From positions 1 to 64,000 of the forward strand of contig DATLFA010000051.1 in NCBI GenBank assembly GCA_035525225.1: a stretch of 64,000 nucleotides of DNA, read 5' to 3'. A model generated the notes under the pieces. The model was not told the origin of the DNA and did not search any database. It was given only the letters and a program-made list of their open reading frames with translations. How positions within the stretch are numbered: the stretch's first letter is position 1; every line of letters starts with the position of its first letter. Positions 51,632 to 60,795 of this stretch are shown in pieces. The stretch is from DATLFA01 sp035525225 (GTDB lineage Bacteria > Actinomycetota > Acidimicrobiia > Acidimicrobiales > WLNW01). A program made the translations under genes and the position numbers.

Positions 51632-52654
51632 TCAGCCGCAGTCGACGGCGTGGCCTTTGGCGGCGGCCGATCGATAGATCGCGTCGGCGACGACGTGGGC
51701 CCGCAGCGCAACCGCGACGTCGGGGTAGGCGGGCGTTCTCGCCATCACCGCGGCAGCGAAGCCGTGGTCGGGATGGCCCGCCGGAGGTAACAGCGGCGCA
51801 CCGGCCTCGAACAGCGCGGCGCCTTCGAGCGTGCCTTCGTCGCCCGAGGAGTCCTGCCACCGCACGGGCCCGAGCCAATCATTCTCGAGTGACACATAGC
51901 GATGCTCGCAGAACACTTCGACGCGGCGCTGGCTGGGTCGAGCCAGGTTGTCATGCCAGATCGTCACCAGAGATCCGATCGCACCATCGGCGAGCTCGAA
52001 GCCGACCGCCATCACGTCTTCGATGCCCGCGATCTGGTGATAGGTGATGCTGCGGGCATTGACGCCGACGATGCGACCGACGGTGTGCTCGATGAGATCG
52101 ATGTCGTGGATCGAGTGCTCGAGCAGCGCCCCCGCGCCCGCCTTCGAGACGTCGGCTCTCCACGTCGATCCGTACATGCCCTGGGTGGGAATGTACTGGT
52201 CGTCGCGGAAGATCATGCTGACTACGCGACCCGCCGACGGCGCGTGGACGAGCTGTCGCAGCATCGCGAACGCAGGGGAGTGCCGCAGCACCAACCCGAC
52301 CTGGTTCACGACACCGGAGCGTTGCACGGAATCAGCAAGTGCGGTCGCCTCGGCGAGCGACGGGGCCAGTGGCTTCTCACAGAACACGGCACGACCGGCA
52401 GCGACGACGATTTCGACCAGTGCACGATGCTCGGAGGTCCACGTGCAGACGTACACGGCGTCGCTGTCGTCGATGACCGCCCCGACGTCGGGTGCCATCT
52501 TCGCCGCGAACCGATCGGCGAACTGTTGCGACCGCTGGTGATCCGGGTCGTAGACAGAGCTGATCGTGACCGGCGTGGACGATCCGGTCAGACCGTTGGC
52601 GTGCGCGTGCGCGATCAAGCCCGCGCCGAGGAACCCCACACGTACCAGTTGCAC
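51632..52654 (-). CDS. Gfo/Idh/MocA family oxidoreductase
   Basis: 340 residues. The Rossmann motif is VGFLGAGLIAHAHANG near the N-terminus, and the family signature VFCEKPLAPS contains the catalytic Lys. A later helix carries HSIHDIDLIEHTVG with the His-x-x-Asp-x-x-Asp pattern. It is probably an NAD(P)-dependent sugar or inositol dehydrogenase. GTG 52654 is chosen because TACTAT lies eight bases upstream (leaderless type); ATG 52687 overlaps this. Confidence 0.9.
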   Translation of the reverse strand: MQLVRVGFLGAGLIAHAHANGLTGSSTPVTISSVYDPDHQRSQQFADRFAAKMAPDVGAVIDDSDAVYVCTWTSEHRALVEIVVAAGRAVFCEKPLAPSLAEATALADSVQRSGVVNQVGLVLRHSPAFAMLRQLVHAPSAGRVVSMIFRDDQYIPTQGMYGSTWRADVSKAGAGALLEHSIHDIDLIEHTVGRIVGVNARSITYHQIAGIEDVMAVGFELADGAIGSLVTIWHDNLARPSQRRVEVFCEHRYVSLENDWLGPVRWQDSSGDEGTLEGAALFEAGAPLLPPAGHPDHGFAAAVMARTPAYPDVAVALRAHVVADAIYRSAAAKGHAVDCG

Positions 52655-52662
52655 CGCGTTGG

Positions 52663-52668
52663 ATAGTA
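52663..52668 (-). promoter_or_regulatory. -10 box for leaderless Gfo/Idh gene
   Basis: TACTAT on the minus strand ends eight bases before GTG 52654, with no ribosome site between. It fits a leaderless start. No convincing -35. Confidence 0.45.
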
Positions 52669-52719
52669 GAGCTGCGCTCGGCCCCACCCGTGCTTCGCGG
52701 GTCGTGCAATGATGTGCGG

Positions 52720-53526
52720 ATGGATCGCCTCGCGGGACGTGTCGCCGTGATCACCGGTGCCGGCGGCGGCATCGGCAGCGAAGTCGCGTTGGTGTTCGCG
52801 AAGCACGGCGCGATCGTGGTCGCCAATGACGTCGACCCCCACTCGCTGGGTCAGACCGCGCTCGCCTGTCAACGTCACACCAGTGACTCGATCGCGATCG
52901 TCGCCGACGTCGCGGACAGTGCGGCGGTCGACGACATGTTCGCGCAGGTTCGGCAACGCTTCGGCAGGGTCGATGCACTGGTGACCGTCGCCGGCATCAG
53001 CTCTGTCGCCGACCGCCAGCGCGAAGAGGCGGCGCAACCGCCGCGCGAAGCCGCCCCACCCACGTATGCGGTCGGCATCACCTCGTTGAGCGACGAGAGC
53101 TGGCGGCGGATGCTGGCCGTGCATCTCGACGGCACGTTCTATTGCACGCGGGCCGCGGTCGCGATGATGGCCGAACAGGGTTCGGGCTCGATCGTCTGCA
53201 TCTCGAGCATCGCCGGTCTCGCGGGGCTCGGACCGTTCCACTACGCGGCGGCAAAAGGCGGGATCTTGGGATTCGTGCGTTCGCTCGCGCGCGACCTCGG
53301 CCCCATCGGCATCCGCATCAATGCGGTGAGCCCGGGCGCGATCGACGCGGGGATGACGCGAACGTTCAAGCCCGAGGTGGTCGAGGCGTTCACGCCGACG
53401 GTGCCGCTGCGCCGGCTCGGTCACGCCCGCGACATCGCGTATGCCGCGCTGCACCTCGCCAGTGACGAGAGCGCGTACACGACCGGTCAGTCGCTGTCGC
53501 CCAATGGCGGCGCCGTCATCGGATAA
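52720..53526 (+). CDS. Short-chain dehydrogenase/reductase
   Basis: 268 residues. TGAGGGIG cofactor motif, ANDVD after strand 2 (NAD preference), ISSIAG with Ser, then HYAAAKGG with Tyr and Lys. NNAG is changed to VAGI. There is a Pro-rich insert of about 20 residues (REEAAQPPREAAPPTYAVG), unusual for the family. It is divergent from the Gfo/Idh gene and its last 40 bases overlap the convergent SDR. Confidence 0.9.
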   Translation: MDRLAGRVAVITGAGGGIGSEVALVFAKHGAIVVANDVDPHSLGQTALACQRHTSDSIAIVADVADSAAVDDMFAQVRQRFGRVDALVTVAGISSVADRQREEAAQPPREAAPPTYAVGITSLSDESWRRMLAVHLDGTFYCTRAAVAMMAEQGSGSIVCISSIAGLAGLGPFHYAAAKGGILGFVRSLARDLGPIGIRINAVSPGAIDAGMTRTFKPEVVEAFTPTVPLRRLGHARDIAYAALHLASDESAYTTGQSLSPNGGAVIG

Positions 53527-54359
53527 CTGCGGGTCCGATAGAACTCGAAGTCGTCGAGTACGTGTTGGTGACGAGCGCGCACCAATGCGACCGAGTCGGG
53601 GTGGGTGAAGACGTAGAAACGGTTGGCTCTGATCGCGTCGACGACGATGGGGCCCACTGCGTCGTTGGGCATGGCGGCAGGGTTGGGCGGCGCCCCTGCT
53701 CGCGGATCGGCAAGTGGGCCGCCGAAGCGCTCCGGTCGATTGCGGGCGGCGGTCGAACTCAGATTGCCGGCAACGAGGCCGGGGCAGAGCACCGACACGC
53801 CGATGCGTTCGGGTGCAAGCTCCATGCGTAGCATCTCGCAGTAGCCGATAAGCGCATGCTTCGTCGTCGTGTAGAGCCCGTTGAAATAGCCACCGACCGC
53901 TCTTGGTTCGAGCGCGAGGAGGCCGGCCATCGACGACGTGTTGACGATGTGGCCACCCTGGCGGTGCGCGCGCAGATGCGGGAGGAACGCAAGGTTGCCG
54001 CGTACGATCGACATCACGTTGAACTCGACGAACCACGACCATTCGGCTTCGGTGGCTTCGTCGAGGCGACGATTGAGGATGACGCCGACGTTGTTGGACA
54101 GCACATGTACGGCGCCGAACTCTACAATCGTCGTCTCGGCGAGCGAGTCGAGTGAGTCCGCGCTCGTGGCGTCCACGCGCCGCGCGATCGACCGTCCGCC
54201 GGCGCGAGTGATCTCATCGGCGACACGCGTCGCACTGTCGAGCTCGATGTCCGCGACCACCACGTTCATGCCGGCGTACGCCAATCCCAGCGAGACACCG
54301 CGGCCGATGCCGCCTCCGCCGCCGATCACCACGCCGGTGCGATCCGTCAATACATCCAC
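53487..54359 (-). CDS. Short-chain dehydrogenase/reductase, long C-terminus
   Basis: 290 residues. Cofactor motif IGGGGGIG, SNNVG in place of NNAG, TSSMAG, and LYTTTKHAL with Tyr and Lys. The C-terminal 60 residues include THPDSVALVRARHQHVLDD, typical of SDRs acting on bulky substrates. GTG 54359 follows GAGGGAGTTCTG. Its 3' end overlaps the convergent SDR by 40 bp, so antisense effects are possible. Confidence 0.9.
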   Translation of the reverse strand: MDVLTDRTGVVIGGGGGIGRGVSLGLAYAGMNVVVADIELDSATRVADEITRAGGRSIARRVDATSADSLDSLAETTIVEFGAVHVLSNNVGVILNRRLDEATEAEWSWFVEFNVMSIVRGNLAFLPHLRAHRQGGHIVNTSSMAGLLALEPRAVGGYFNGLYTTTKHALIGYCEMLRMELAPERIGVSVLCPGLVAGNLSSTAARNRPERFGGPLADPRAGAPPNPAAMPNDAVGPIVVDAIRANRFYVFTHPDSVALVRARHQHVLDDFEFYRTRSYPMTAPPLGDSD

Positions 54360-54407
54360 CAGAACTCCCTCTATCTTCCGGTTACGTGTGCTGCGTACGT
54401 CTTCCCG

Positions 54408-55304
54408 TCACATCGGGCGAGGATCGACGGCGAGCTCGCCGCTGGCGACTTCCATGACCTGGCCGCCGACGGAGACGTGCGCGCCATCGGTGCGGATGTG
54501 GAGATAGCTCGACCGTCCCATTGCGTGGCCTTGGTTGATCACCGCTTCTGCATCTCGGGCGAGACGGCGCGCTCGATGCAAGTACCCGGCCAGCGGTCCG
54601 GCAGCCACGCCGGTGGCGGGATCCTCTTCGATGCCCACGGCGAGGGCACCGAAAATCCGAGCCGATATGTCCGCCCGCGTGCTCGTTTCGCTCACGAGGT
54701 AGACGATGCGCACGGGAGGGTGCGCGGCGAAGTACGCCGGCAGACCCGCAGGTGTCGCTCTGTCGAGCGCCTCCTCGTCGCGCACGGGCACGATCAGGAT
54801 CGGGACGCCGACGGAGATGACCGCGATCTCGAGCTCTCTGGAGCGATCCGAGAGCTCGAGGCCGACCGCGCGATACAACGCTTTGGCGTCAGCGGCCGGC
54901 GCCGTCGACTCGACCGGCACTCCTTGATTCATCCACACGAGGTGCTCTGTGCCGCCCCGGTGCTCGATGTCGATGCCAATCGGACCGATGGGCAACTCGA
55001 CCGCGGTCGAGGTGGGCCACGAAGTGCCGAACCGCTGGGCGAGTACCACCGCAGTGGCGCCGATCGTGGGGTGGCCGGCGATGGGCAGTTCGGTGGTGGG
55101 AGTGAAGATGCGGAACGAGGCAAGACGCGACGGGTCCGCGGCCGGTCGGGCGTAGACGGTCTCCGAGAGATTCATCTGGCGCGCGATCGATCGCATCAGA
55201 CGGGCGTCGAGCGCGGGCGCGTCGACGAAAACGGCGAGTGGGTTGCCACCGAAGGCGTGACGAGAGAACACGTCGACCACGCGATAGTGCAGCGCGGTGG
55301 TCAT
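54408..55304 (-). CDS. PhzF family phenazine-biosynthesis-like protein
   Basis: 298 residues, two-lobed PhzF/diaminopimelate-epimerase fold. It starts YRVVDVFSRHAFGGNPLAVF, then LPIAGHPTIGATAVV and EEDPATGVAAGPLAGYLH. The catalytic acid (Glu45 in PhzF) matches the SETVYA segment. These are isomerases of mostly unknown substrate. ATG 55304 follows GCGAGGGTTT. It is likely the last gene of the minus transcript from 57811, with an unrecognised gene and a broken oxygenase before it. Confidence 0.92.
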   Translation of the reverse strand: MTTALHYRVVDVFSRHAFGGNPLAVFVDAPALDARLMRSIARQMNLSETVYARPAADPSRLASFRIFTPTTELPIAGHPTIGATAVVLAQRFGTSWPTSTAVELPIGPIGIDIEHRGGTEHLVWMNQGVPVESTAPAADAKALYRAVGLELSDRSRELEIAVISVGVPILIVPVRDEEALDRATPAGLPAYFAAHPPVRIVYLVSETSTRADISARIFGALAVGIEEDPATGVAAGPLAGYLHRARRLARDAEAVINQGHAMGRSSYLHIRTDGAHVSVGGQVMEVASGELAVDPRPM

Positions 55305-55335
55305 AAACCCTCGCCGAGTCGCCGACGACACCTCG

Positions 55336-55839
55336 TCAGCGGGCTCGGGCCATCAACTCGCCGACCTTGTCGATGGCGGCGAGCACATCGTCGTGTGCGT
55401 CGCGTGCCTGACGGCCGAGCTCGGTCGCGCCGGCGAGCTCGAGCATCTCGGGCAACTGAGTGCGAAGGCAGCGCAGCGTGAACTCGACGGGATCGCCGAC
55501 CGCCACCTCGTCGATGCGGCAGATCACGTTGCTCTGCTCGGCGTTGCGAATGTAGTGGTAGTGCGGTTCGTGTTCGAAGCAATCGAACCGTAGATGCTCG
55601 AGGCCGTCGTCGGCGCCACAGACGTGCACCGTCGGACCGTAGTCATCGAACTCGACATGCGCTTCAGGGATCTCTTGATCGCGATAGGTGTCGGCGAGGA
55701 TCGCGTTGGTCAGTTGGCGTGACTCGACCACGAACCGAACCGGGCCGGCATCGACGGGGACGCACATCTCCGCGACCATCGGGATCGGCATCGCCGTGTA
55801 GAGATTGCCGCGCCGGTATGGAGAGTCTTGACGATCCAC
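55336..55839 (-). CDS. Hypothetical protein
   Basis: 167 residues, no family recognised. It begins MDRQDSPYRRGNLYTAMPIP and has a His-rich stretch DCFEHEPHYHYIRNAEQ that could bind metal. The end is helical (LAAIDKVGELMARAR). GTG 55839 is used; an ATG 16 codons later is possible. It sits between the broken PhyH gene and phzF-like gene, so it may belong to the same pathway. Confidence 0.75.
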   Translation of the reverse strand: MDRQDSPYRRGNLYTAMPIPMVAEMCVPVDAGPVRFVVESRQLTNAILADTYRDQEIPEAHVEFDDYGPTVHVCGADDGLEHLRFDCFEHEPHYHYIRNAEQSNVICRIDEVAVGDPVEFTLRCLRTQLPEMLELAGATELGRQARDAHDDVLAAIDKVGELMARAR

Positions 55840-55871
55840 GAGCGTCCCCCGTTCGGTTCGAAGAACTCACT

Positions 55872-56531
55872 CTACCGCGCCGCGATGTGCCGTCGTGGCG
55901 GCGAAAGGCGCTCGGTGAGCGTCCGTAGGTAGCGCCGCCGCTGGATCTCCAGCTCGACTGGTAGGTCGATCCGCACGCCCTCGCGGTGTACGGCATGACG
56001 AGCGCTCGGCGCGGCTCGGTGTCCACGTTGACCGACGACCCGTGCACCATACCGGTCGTGACGATGCTCACCTGTCCCGCTCGTGCGAGCACCGGGCCCG
56101 GCTCGGCATAGTCGTGGGGAGGCAACGCGTCGAGGCCGACTCCGGCCACATGTGGGTGGCCATGACCCCCAACGCCGGCGAGCAGACGATGGCTGCCCGG
56201 CCGGCACACCATCGGTGCCCGGCGTACGTTCACCTCGGACAACCAGAGGAAGAACGTGCAGAAGACGCGACGAGGGCGCGCCTGCCAGTGGTGCTCGCGA
56301 TAGCGCACGTCGACATGTTGCTCGAAGCCCCACGAAGCACCGGGTTGTGGATACGCGATGGTGATGGCTGTCTGGTAGAGACGGACCTCTGACGCATCGA
56401 GGATTCGCTTGGCCGCTGCCTCGAAAAACGGGTGCTCGATCAACGTCAACGGGCGACAGCGCGGTGTCGACGGTGATTGCCCCATCATCGAGGAATCGCT
56501 GTACGTCGTCATCCGAGATCGTCTCGATCAT
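55872..56531 (-). pseudogene. Phytanoyl-CoA dioxygenase (PhyH) family remnant
   Basis: The N-terminus MIETISDDDVQRFLDDGAIT is in one frame. At about 56450-56465 it jumps to another frame at LTLIEHPFFEAAAKRIL, skipping about 35-40 residues normally present, so there is an internal deletion. The body then reads FEQHVDVRYREHHWQ (the HxD iron motif), RRAPMVCRPGSHRLL and IVTTGMVHGSSVN (second His). A one-base loss near 55986 (GGG to GG) shifts the C-terminal PVELEIQRRRYLRTLTERL. Not expected to be active. ATG overlaps the amidohydrolase stop. Confidence 0.8.
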
Positions 56532-57811
56532 GCGGTCGCCCGTGCCGCGATGTCGCCGAGGTCGATGCCCTTGCCGCTGCGCTCGAAACGGCCTTTGTCG
56601 AAGGACCGAGTGGCTACGTCGTGGCCTGCCGCGAGACGACGCAACGCACCGACGTTGGCCATCTCCTGGGCGATGTGGGCGAATGGATCGAACGAGTACC
56701 ACCGGCACGCGTTCTGATAGGTGATCTTGTCGAGATCGGCGTCGGACACGCCGTCGGCCACCGCCAGTAGCGTCTCGGCGGGGATCGGCCAGGTCGAGTC
56801 GGAGTGTGGATAGTCGCACTCCCAGGCGATCGAGTCGATGCCGATCTTGTGGCGTAGCGCGAGGCCGACGGGGTCGGCGATGAAGCAGGTCAAGAAGTGC
56901 TCGCGGAACACCTCGCTCGGGAGGCGGCCACCGAAGTCCTGCCCCGTCCACAGGCGATGTATGTCGTAGGTGCGATCGAGTCGCTCCATGAAATACGGAA
57001 TCCACCCCGTACCACCTTCGGAAAGGGCGAAACGGATCGACGGAAACTCCTTGATCACGCGTGACCACAATAGGTCGGCGGCGGCGCTGCAGATGTTCAT
57101 GGGTTGCAGTGTGATCATCACGTCGACCGGAGCGTCGGGCGCAGTGACGGCCAGTTGACCCGACGAACCGAGGTGAATCGAGATCACGATGCCTTCATCG
57201 CACGCGGCCCGCCACACCGGATCCCATGATGCATCGTGAAAGCTGGGATATCCGAGCGTCGCGGGATTCTCGGTGAACGTCATCGAATGACACCCCTTGC
57301 GAGCGTTGCGGCGCATCTCATCGGCCGTCAACTCGCCATCCCAGAGCATCGGCAGCGCCATCGGAATGAACCGGCCCGGATGCGAGCCGCACCATTCGTC
57401 GATGTGCCAATCGTTGTAGGCGCGGATCATCTCGTGCGCCAGGCTCTTGTCGGCGGCCGCGGCGAAGAGACGGCCGGAGAATCCGGGGAACGAGGGAAAA
57501 TTCATCGACGACAGCACGCCCGCGGCATTCATGTCCTTGACGCGCTCGTCGACGTCGTAGCAACCGGGACGCATCTCGTCGAACGCCGTCGGCTCGACTC
57601 CGTACTCGTTCTTCGGGCGCCCCGCGACCGCGTTGAGCCCGACATTGGGAATGACAGTGCCGTTGAACCTCCACACATCGGACCCGTCCCCCGTGCGCTC
57701 GATACGCGGCGCGGCGTCTCGGTACCTCGCCGAAACGCGACCCTCGAAGAGGTGCGGCGGTTCGACTACATGGTCGTCGACGCTCACAAGGATGAGTTGG
57801 TCCGGCGTCAT
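56528..57811 (-). CDS. Amidohydrolase family (Amidohydro_2) protein
   Basis: 427 residues. N-terminal LILVSVDDHVVEPPHLFEGR and late WECDYPHSDSTWP are typical of the actinobacterial group with LigW/ACMSD-like folds. IRFALSEGGTGWIPYFMERL and VISIHLGSSGQ (His) are also conserved-looking. Decarboxylation or hydrolysis of an aromatic or cyclic acid is likely. It heads the minus run 57811 to 54408 and overlaps the broken PhyH start (ATGA). Confidence 0.91.
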   Translation of the reverse strand: MTPDQLILVSVDDHVVEPPHLFEGRVSARYRDAAPRIERTGDGSDVWRFNGTVIPNVGLNAVAGRPKNEYGVEPTAFDEMRPGCYDVDERVKDMNAAGVLSSMNFPSFPGFSGRLFAAAADKSLAHEMIRAYNDWHIDEWCGSHPGRFIPMALPMLWDGELTADEMRRNARKGCHSMTFTENPATLGYPSFHDASWDPVWRAACDEGIVISIHLGSSGQLAVTAPDAPVDVMITLQPMNICSAAADLLWSRVIKEFPSIRFALSEGGTGWIPYFMERLDRTYDIHRLWTGQDFGGRLPSEVFREHFLTCFIADPVGLALRHKIGIDSIAWECDYPHSDSTWPIPAETLLAVADGVSDADLDKITYQNACRWYSFDPFAHIAQEMANVGALRRLAAGHDVATRSFDKGRFERSGKGIDLGDIAARATA

Positions 57812-57908
57812 CGGTGCCCCCGATCAGACTCGCGATCACCCACCTTACCGCCCTGTTACGCTGCGCAATTCGAGCGCGGGGGCGGTCTCGGACGAGGGGG
57901 TACGGCAG

Positions 57909-58661
57909 ATGGGGCGATTCGATGGCAAGGTCTCGATCGTCACGGGTGCGGGTCAAGGTATCGGCGAGGAGTACGCGAAAGGTCTCGCCGCGGCGGGAGC
58001 GAAAGTGGTCGTCGCTGATCTGAACGAGACGCAGGCCGCTCGCGTTGCCGAGGAGATCCGCGCAAAGGGCGGCAGCGCGAAGGCGACCAAGGTCGACGTT
58101 GCCGATCCCGCGAGCGCGACCGCCATGGCCGAATCCGCAGTCGCCTCCTATGGCGGCATCGATCATCTCGTCAACAACGCGGCGATCTACCACTCGATGA
58201 AGATCGACGGGCTGTGCACGGTCGACCTCGACTACTTCCAACGATTCATGAACGTCAACCTCTTCGGCGCGCTGTACTGCACGCGAGCGTGCGTCGATGC
58301 GATGGCGGAACGAGGTAGCGGCGTCATCGTCAACCAATCGTCGACCGCTTCGTGGATGGCCGGCGGCTACTACTCACTGGCGAAGGCGGGCATCAACAGC
58401 CTGACCGCGTCGTTGGCGGCGGAGCTCGGCGGACGCAACATCCGGGTCAACGGCATTGCACCAGGGCCCATCGACACCGCGGCGACACGTTCGGTCCTTC
58501 CCGACGAGTTCTGGAAGGGTATGGTCAACAGCCTCGCCATCAAACGCATGGGCGCGCCCGACGACCTCGTCGGCCCGTTGTTGTTCTTGTTGTCCGACGA
58601 CGCGAAGTGGCTCACCGGCCAAGTGATCAGTGTCGACGGTGGCCACATCGTGAGGTTGTGA
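57909..58661 (+). CDS. Short-chain dehydrogenase/reductase
   Basis: 250 residues, fully canonical: TGAGQGIG, VADLN (NAD type), NNAA, NQSSTASW with Ser, then YSLAKAG with Tyr and Lys, and LTGQVISVDGG. ATG 57909 follows CGAGGGGGTACGGCAG. Adjacent to a CoA transferase gene with no gap (TGAATG), suggesting they work on the same alcohol/acid series. Confidence 0.92.
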   Translation: MGRFDGKVSIVTGAGQGIGEEYAKGLAAAGAKVVVADLNETQAARVAEEIRAKGGSAKATKVDVADPASATAMAESAVASYGGIDHLVNNAAIYHSMKIDGLCTVDLDYFQRFMNVNLFGALYCTRACVDAMAERGSGVIVNQSSTASWMAGGYYSLAKAGINSLTASLAAELGGRNIRVNGIAPGPIDTAATRSVLPDEFWKGMVNSLAIKRMGAPDDLVGPLLFLLSDDAKWLTGQVISVDGGHIVRL

Positions 58662-59885
58662 ATGAACAGGCCGCTACAAGGGGTCCGCGTCGTCGAACTC
58701 GCCGCGTGGACGTTCGTGCCCGCCTCGGGAGCGGTGATGGCCGAGTGGGGCGCCGACGTCATCAAGATCGAACACCCCGAGGGGGGTGATCCTCAGCGCG
58801 GCCTGGTCAACTCGGGCATGGTCGCGGGCGGACCGGACGGGGTGAATTACTTCATCGAGCAACCCAACCACAACAAGCGATCGATCAGTCTCGATCTCAA
58901 GCATCCGGACGGCCGCGCGATCGTGCTCGAGTTGTGCCGCAACGCCGACGTCTTTCTCACCAACTGGCTGCCCGGGCCCCGCTCGCGTGCTCGCCTCGAC
59001 GTCGACGACATCCGCGCGGTGAATCCTTCGATCATCTATGCGCGCGGCCACGGCCAAGGTGTGCGCGGTCCCGATGCCGACAAGGGTGGTTACGACGGTT
59101 CGGCGTTCTGGGCGCGAGCGGGGGTCGTCGATGCGCTCACCGCGTACGACCGCGATCCGTATGGGCCCACGCAGCCCCCGGCGTTGGGTGACCTCGCGGG
59201 TGGCCAGACCATTGCGGGGGCTATCGCGGCGGCACTCTTCAAGCGAGAGCGCACCGGCGAACCGTCGGTGGTCGACATCTCACTACTCGCCGTCGGCATG
59301 TGGATGATGTCGCCCAACATCGTGTCGCAGAAGCTGTATCAAGACTCGCCGGCGCCGAGCTTCGGCCGTCACCAGGCGCCCAACCCGATCGCCAATCGGT
59401 ATCTGACCAAGGACAACCGGGTTGTGCATCTGGTGATGTTGCAGGCCGTGCGGTACTGGCCGGAGCTGATCACCGCCGTCGGGCGCGCGGATCTCGCGCG
59501 CGACCCGCGCTTCGCCGATGCAGCGAGCATGTTCGCCAACCGGGTCGAGGCGGTACGTGTCCTCGACGAGGTGTTCGCGACGCGTACGTTGAACGAGTGG
59601 CGTGAGGCGTTGCAACACATCGATGGCGTGTGGGCGCCGGCGCAACGCGCCATCGAGCTCTACGACGATGAGCAGGCCATTGCCAACGGCTACATCGCGT
59701 CGGTCGACCCGGGTGACGGCGCGCCGAGTTTCCCCGTCGTCGCGAATCCGGTGCAGTTCGACGAACAGCCATCGACCGTGACACGAGCACCAGACGCGGG
59801 GGAGCACAGCGACGAGATACTCGCCGAGCTCGGCTACGACTGGGATCGCATCGTCGAGCTCAAAGTCGCGGGCGCAGTGCTCTGA
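58662..59885 (+). CDS. Class III CoA transferase (CaiB/BaiF family)
   Basis: 407 residues. N-terminal GVRVVELAAWTFVPASGAVM and DVIKIEHPEGGD are standard. The catalytic Asp is probably D177 in PALGDLAGGQTIAG. It moves CoA from one acyl-CoA to a free acid, activating substrates without ATP. It likely forms the CoA ester used by nearby crotonases and dehydrogenases. Confidence 0.93.
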   Translation: MNRPLQGVRVVELAAWTFVPASGAVMAEWGADVIKIEHPEGGDPQRGLVNSGMVAGGPDGVNYFIEQPNHNKRSISLDLKHPDGRAIVLELCRNADVFLTNWLPGPRSRARLDVDDIRAVNPSIIYARGHGQGVRGPDADKGGYDGSAFWARAGVVDALTAYDRDPYGPTQPPALGDLAGGQTIAGAIAAALFKRERTGEPSVVDISLLAVGMWMMSPNIVSQKLYQDSPAPSFGRHQAPNPIANRYLTKDNRVVHLVMLQAVRYWPELITAVGRADLARDPRFADAASMFANRVEAVRVLDEVFATRTLNEWREALQHIDGVWAPAQRAIELYDDEQAIANGYIASVDPGDGAPSFPVVANPVQFDEQPSTVTRAPDAGEHSDEILAELGYDWDRIVELKVAGAVL

Positions 59886-59892
59886 GCGATCG

Positions 59893-60717
59893 TCACAGGC
59901 GCCCGTCGGTGGGGAGCTCGTCGGGTATCCATCTCGGCGAGCGGCGCTCGCGAAACGCGTGATAGCCCTCGAGCGCTTCGTCGCCGCGCAAGCTGTTGAT
60001 CATGCCGATGCGGTCGTAGAGGCCGTAATACGCGTCGAGTGAACGCTTCGTGTCCGCGCGGGCGACAGGTGCCGACTTGCATGCGGCCACGAGCGCATCG
60101 GTCGCGGCGTCCATCAACTCGTCGTGGGGTGCGACGCGCGAGACGAGCCCCCATTCGAGGGCTTCGGCCGCGCTGACCGTGCGCCCGGTGAGCAACATGT
60201 CGCGTGCTCGCGCGGGCCCGATCTGACGGGGAAGGATCTGCGCGTAGTTGGTGTCACTGATGCCGCGGAGCAACTCGGGCGCCCGGAACGTGGCCCGATC
60301 GCTCGCAACGGCGACATCGGAGAGCATTGCCATCATCAGCCCGCCCCCTTGGCAGATGCCGTTGATGGCACTCACCACCGGCTTGCCCGATTGACGGAAT
60401 GCGTCGAACGGGACGAGATCCATGAAGAGCAACCCAGGCAGATCGCCCCAACCGTCGCTGTTGTCGCCGCCGAGGTCCCCACCAGGTATGAAGACATCCC
60501 CGGTTCCGGTGAGCAACATGCCGGCCAGATCGGCGTCCGCGTCGACGTGGTTGATGGCGTAGCGGACCCCGAAGTACATCGACGGCGTCATCGCATTGCG
60601 CTTCTTCGGGCGATCGACGATGCAATGCGCCAGCGGGCCGTGGCGTTCGAAGTGTAGGAACGGTGTGCCCAACCAGTCGCCCTTCGGTGGCGTGCCGGTG
60701 CGGGGATCTTGCTGCAT
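59893..60717 (-). CDS. Enoyl-CoA hydratase/isomerase family protein
   Basis: 274 residues. Oxyanion motifs FIPGGDLGG and NGICQGGGL. The first hydratase Glu is missing (GGGLMMAML) but the second is kept (FRAPELLRGISDTN). So one-acid chemistry is likely, such as isomerase or hydrolase. Downstream partner of another crotonase on the same strand (78 bp apart). Confidence 0.91.
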   Translation of the reverse strand: MQQDPRTGTPPKGDWLGTPFLHFERHGPLAHCIVDRPKKRNAMTPSMYFGVRYAINHVDADADLAGMLLTGTGDVFIPGGDLGGDNSDGWGDLPGLLFMDLVPFDAFRQSGKPVVSAINGICQGGGLMMAMLSDVAVASDRATFRAPELLRGISDTNYAQILPRQIGPARARDMLLTGRTVSAAEALEWGLVSRVAPHDELMDAATDALVAACKSAPVARADTKRSLDAYYGLYDRIGMINSLRGDEALEGYHAFRERRSPRWIPDELPTDGRL

Positions 60718-60795
60718 GGTCTGGTCCTCAGATCGGGGAGTGCGACGCGGTGATGAGTGACTCGAGCGACGGGTCGTCGCGGAAGTGCTCGTTGG

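Noticed and set aside
54477..55481. 334-residue plus-strand ORF
   Set aside because: Antisense to the PhzF-like gene, which has complete family motifs.
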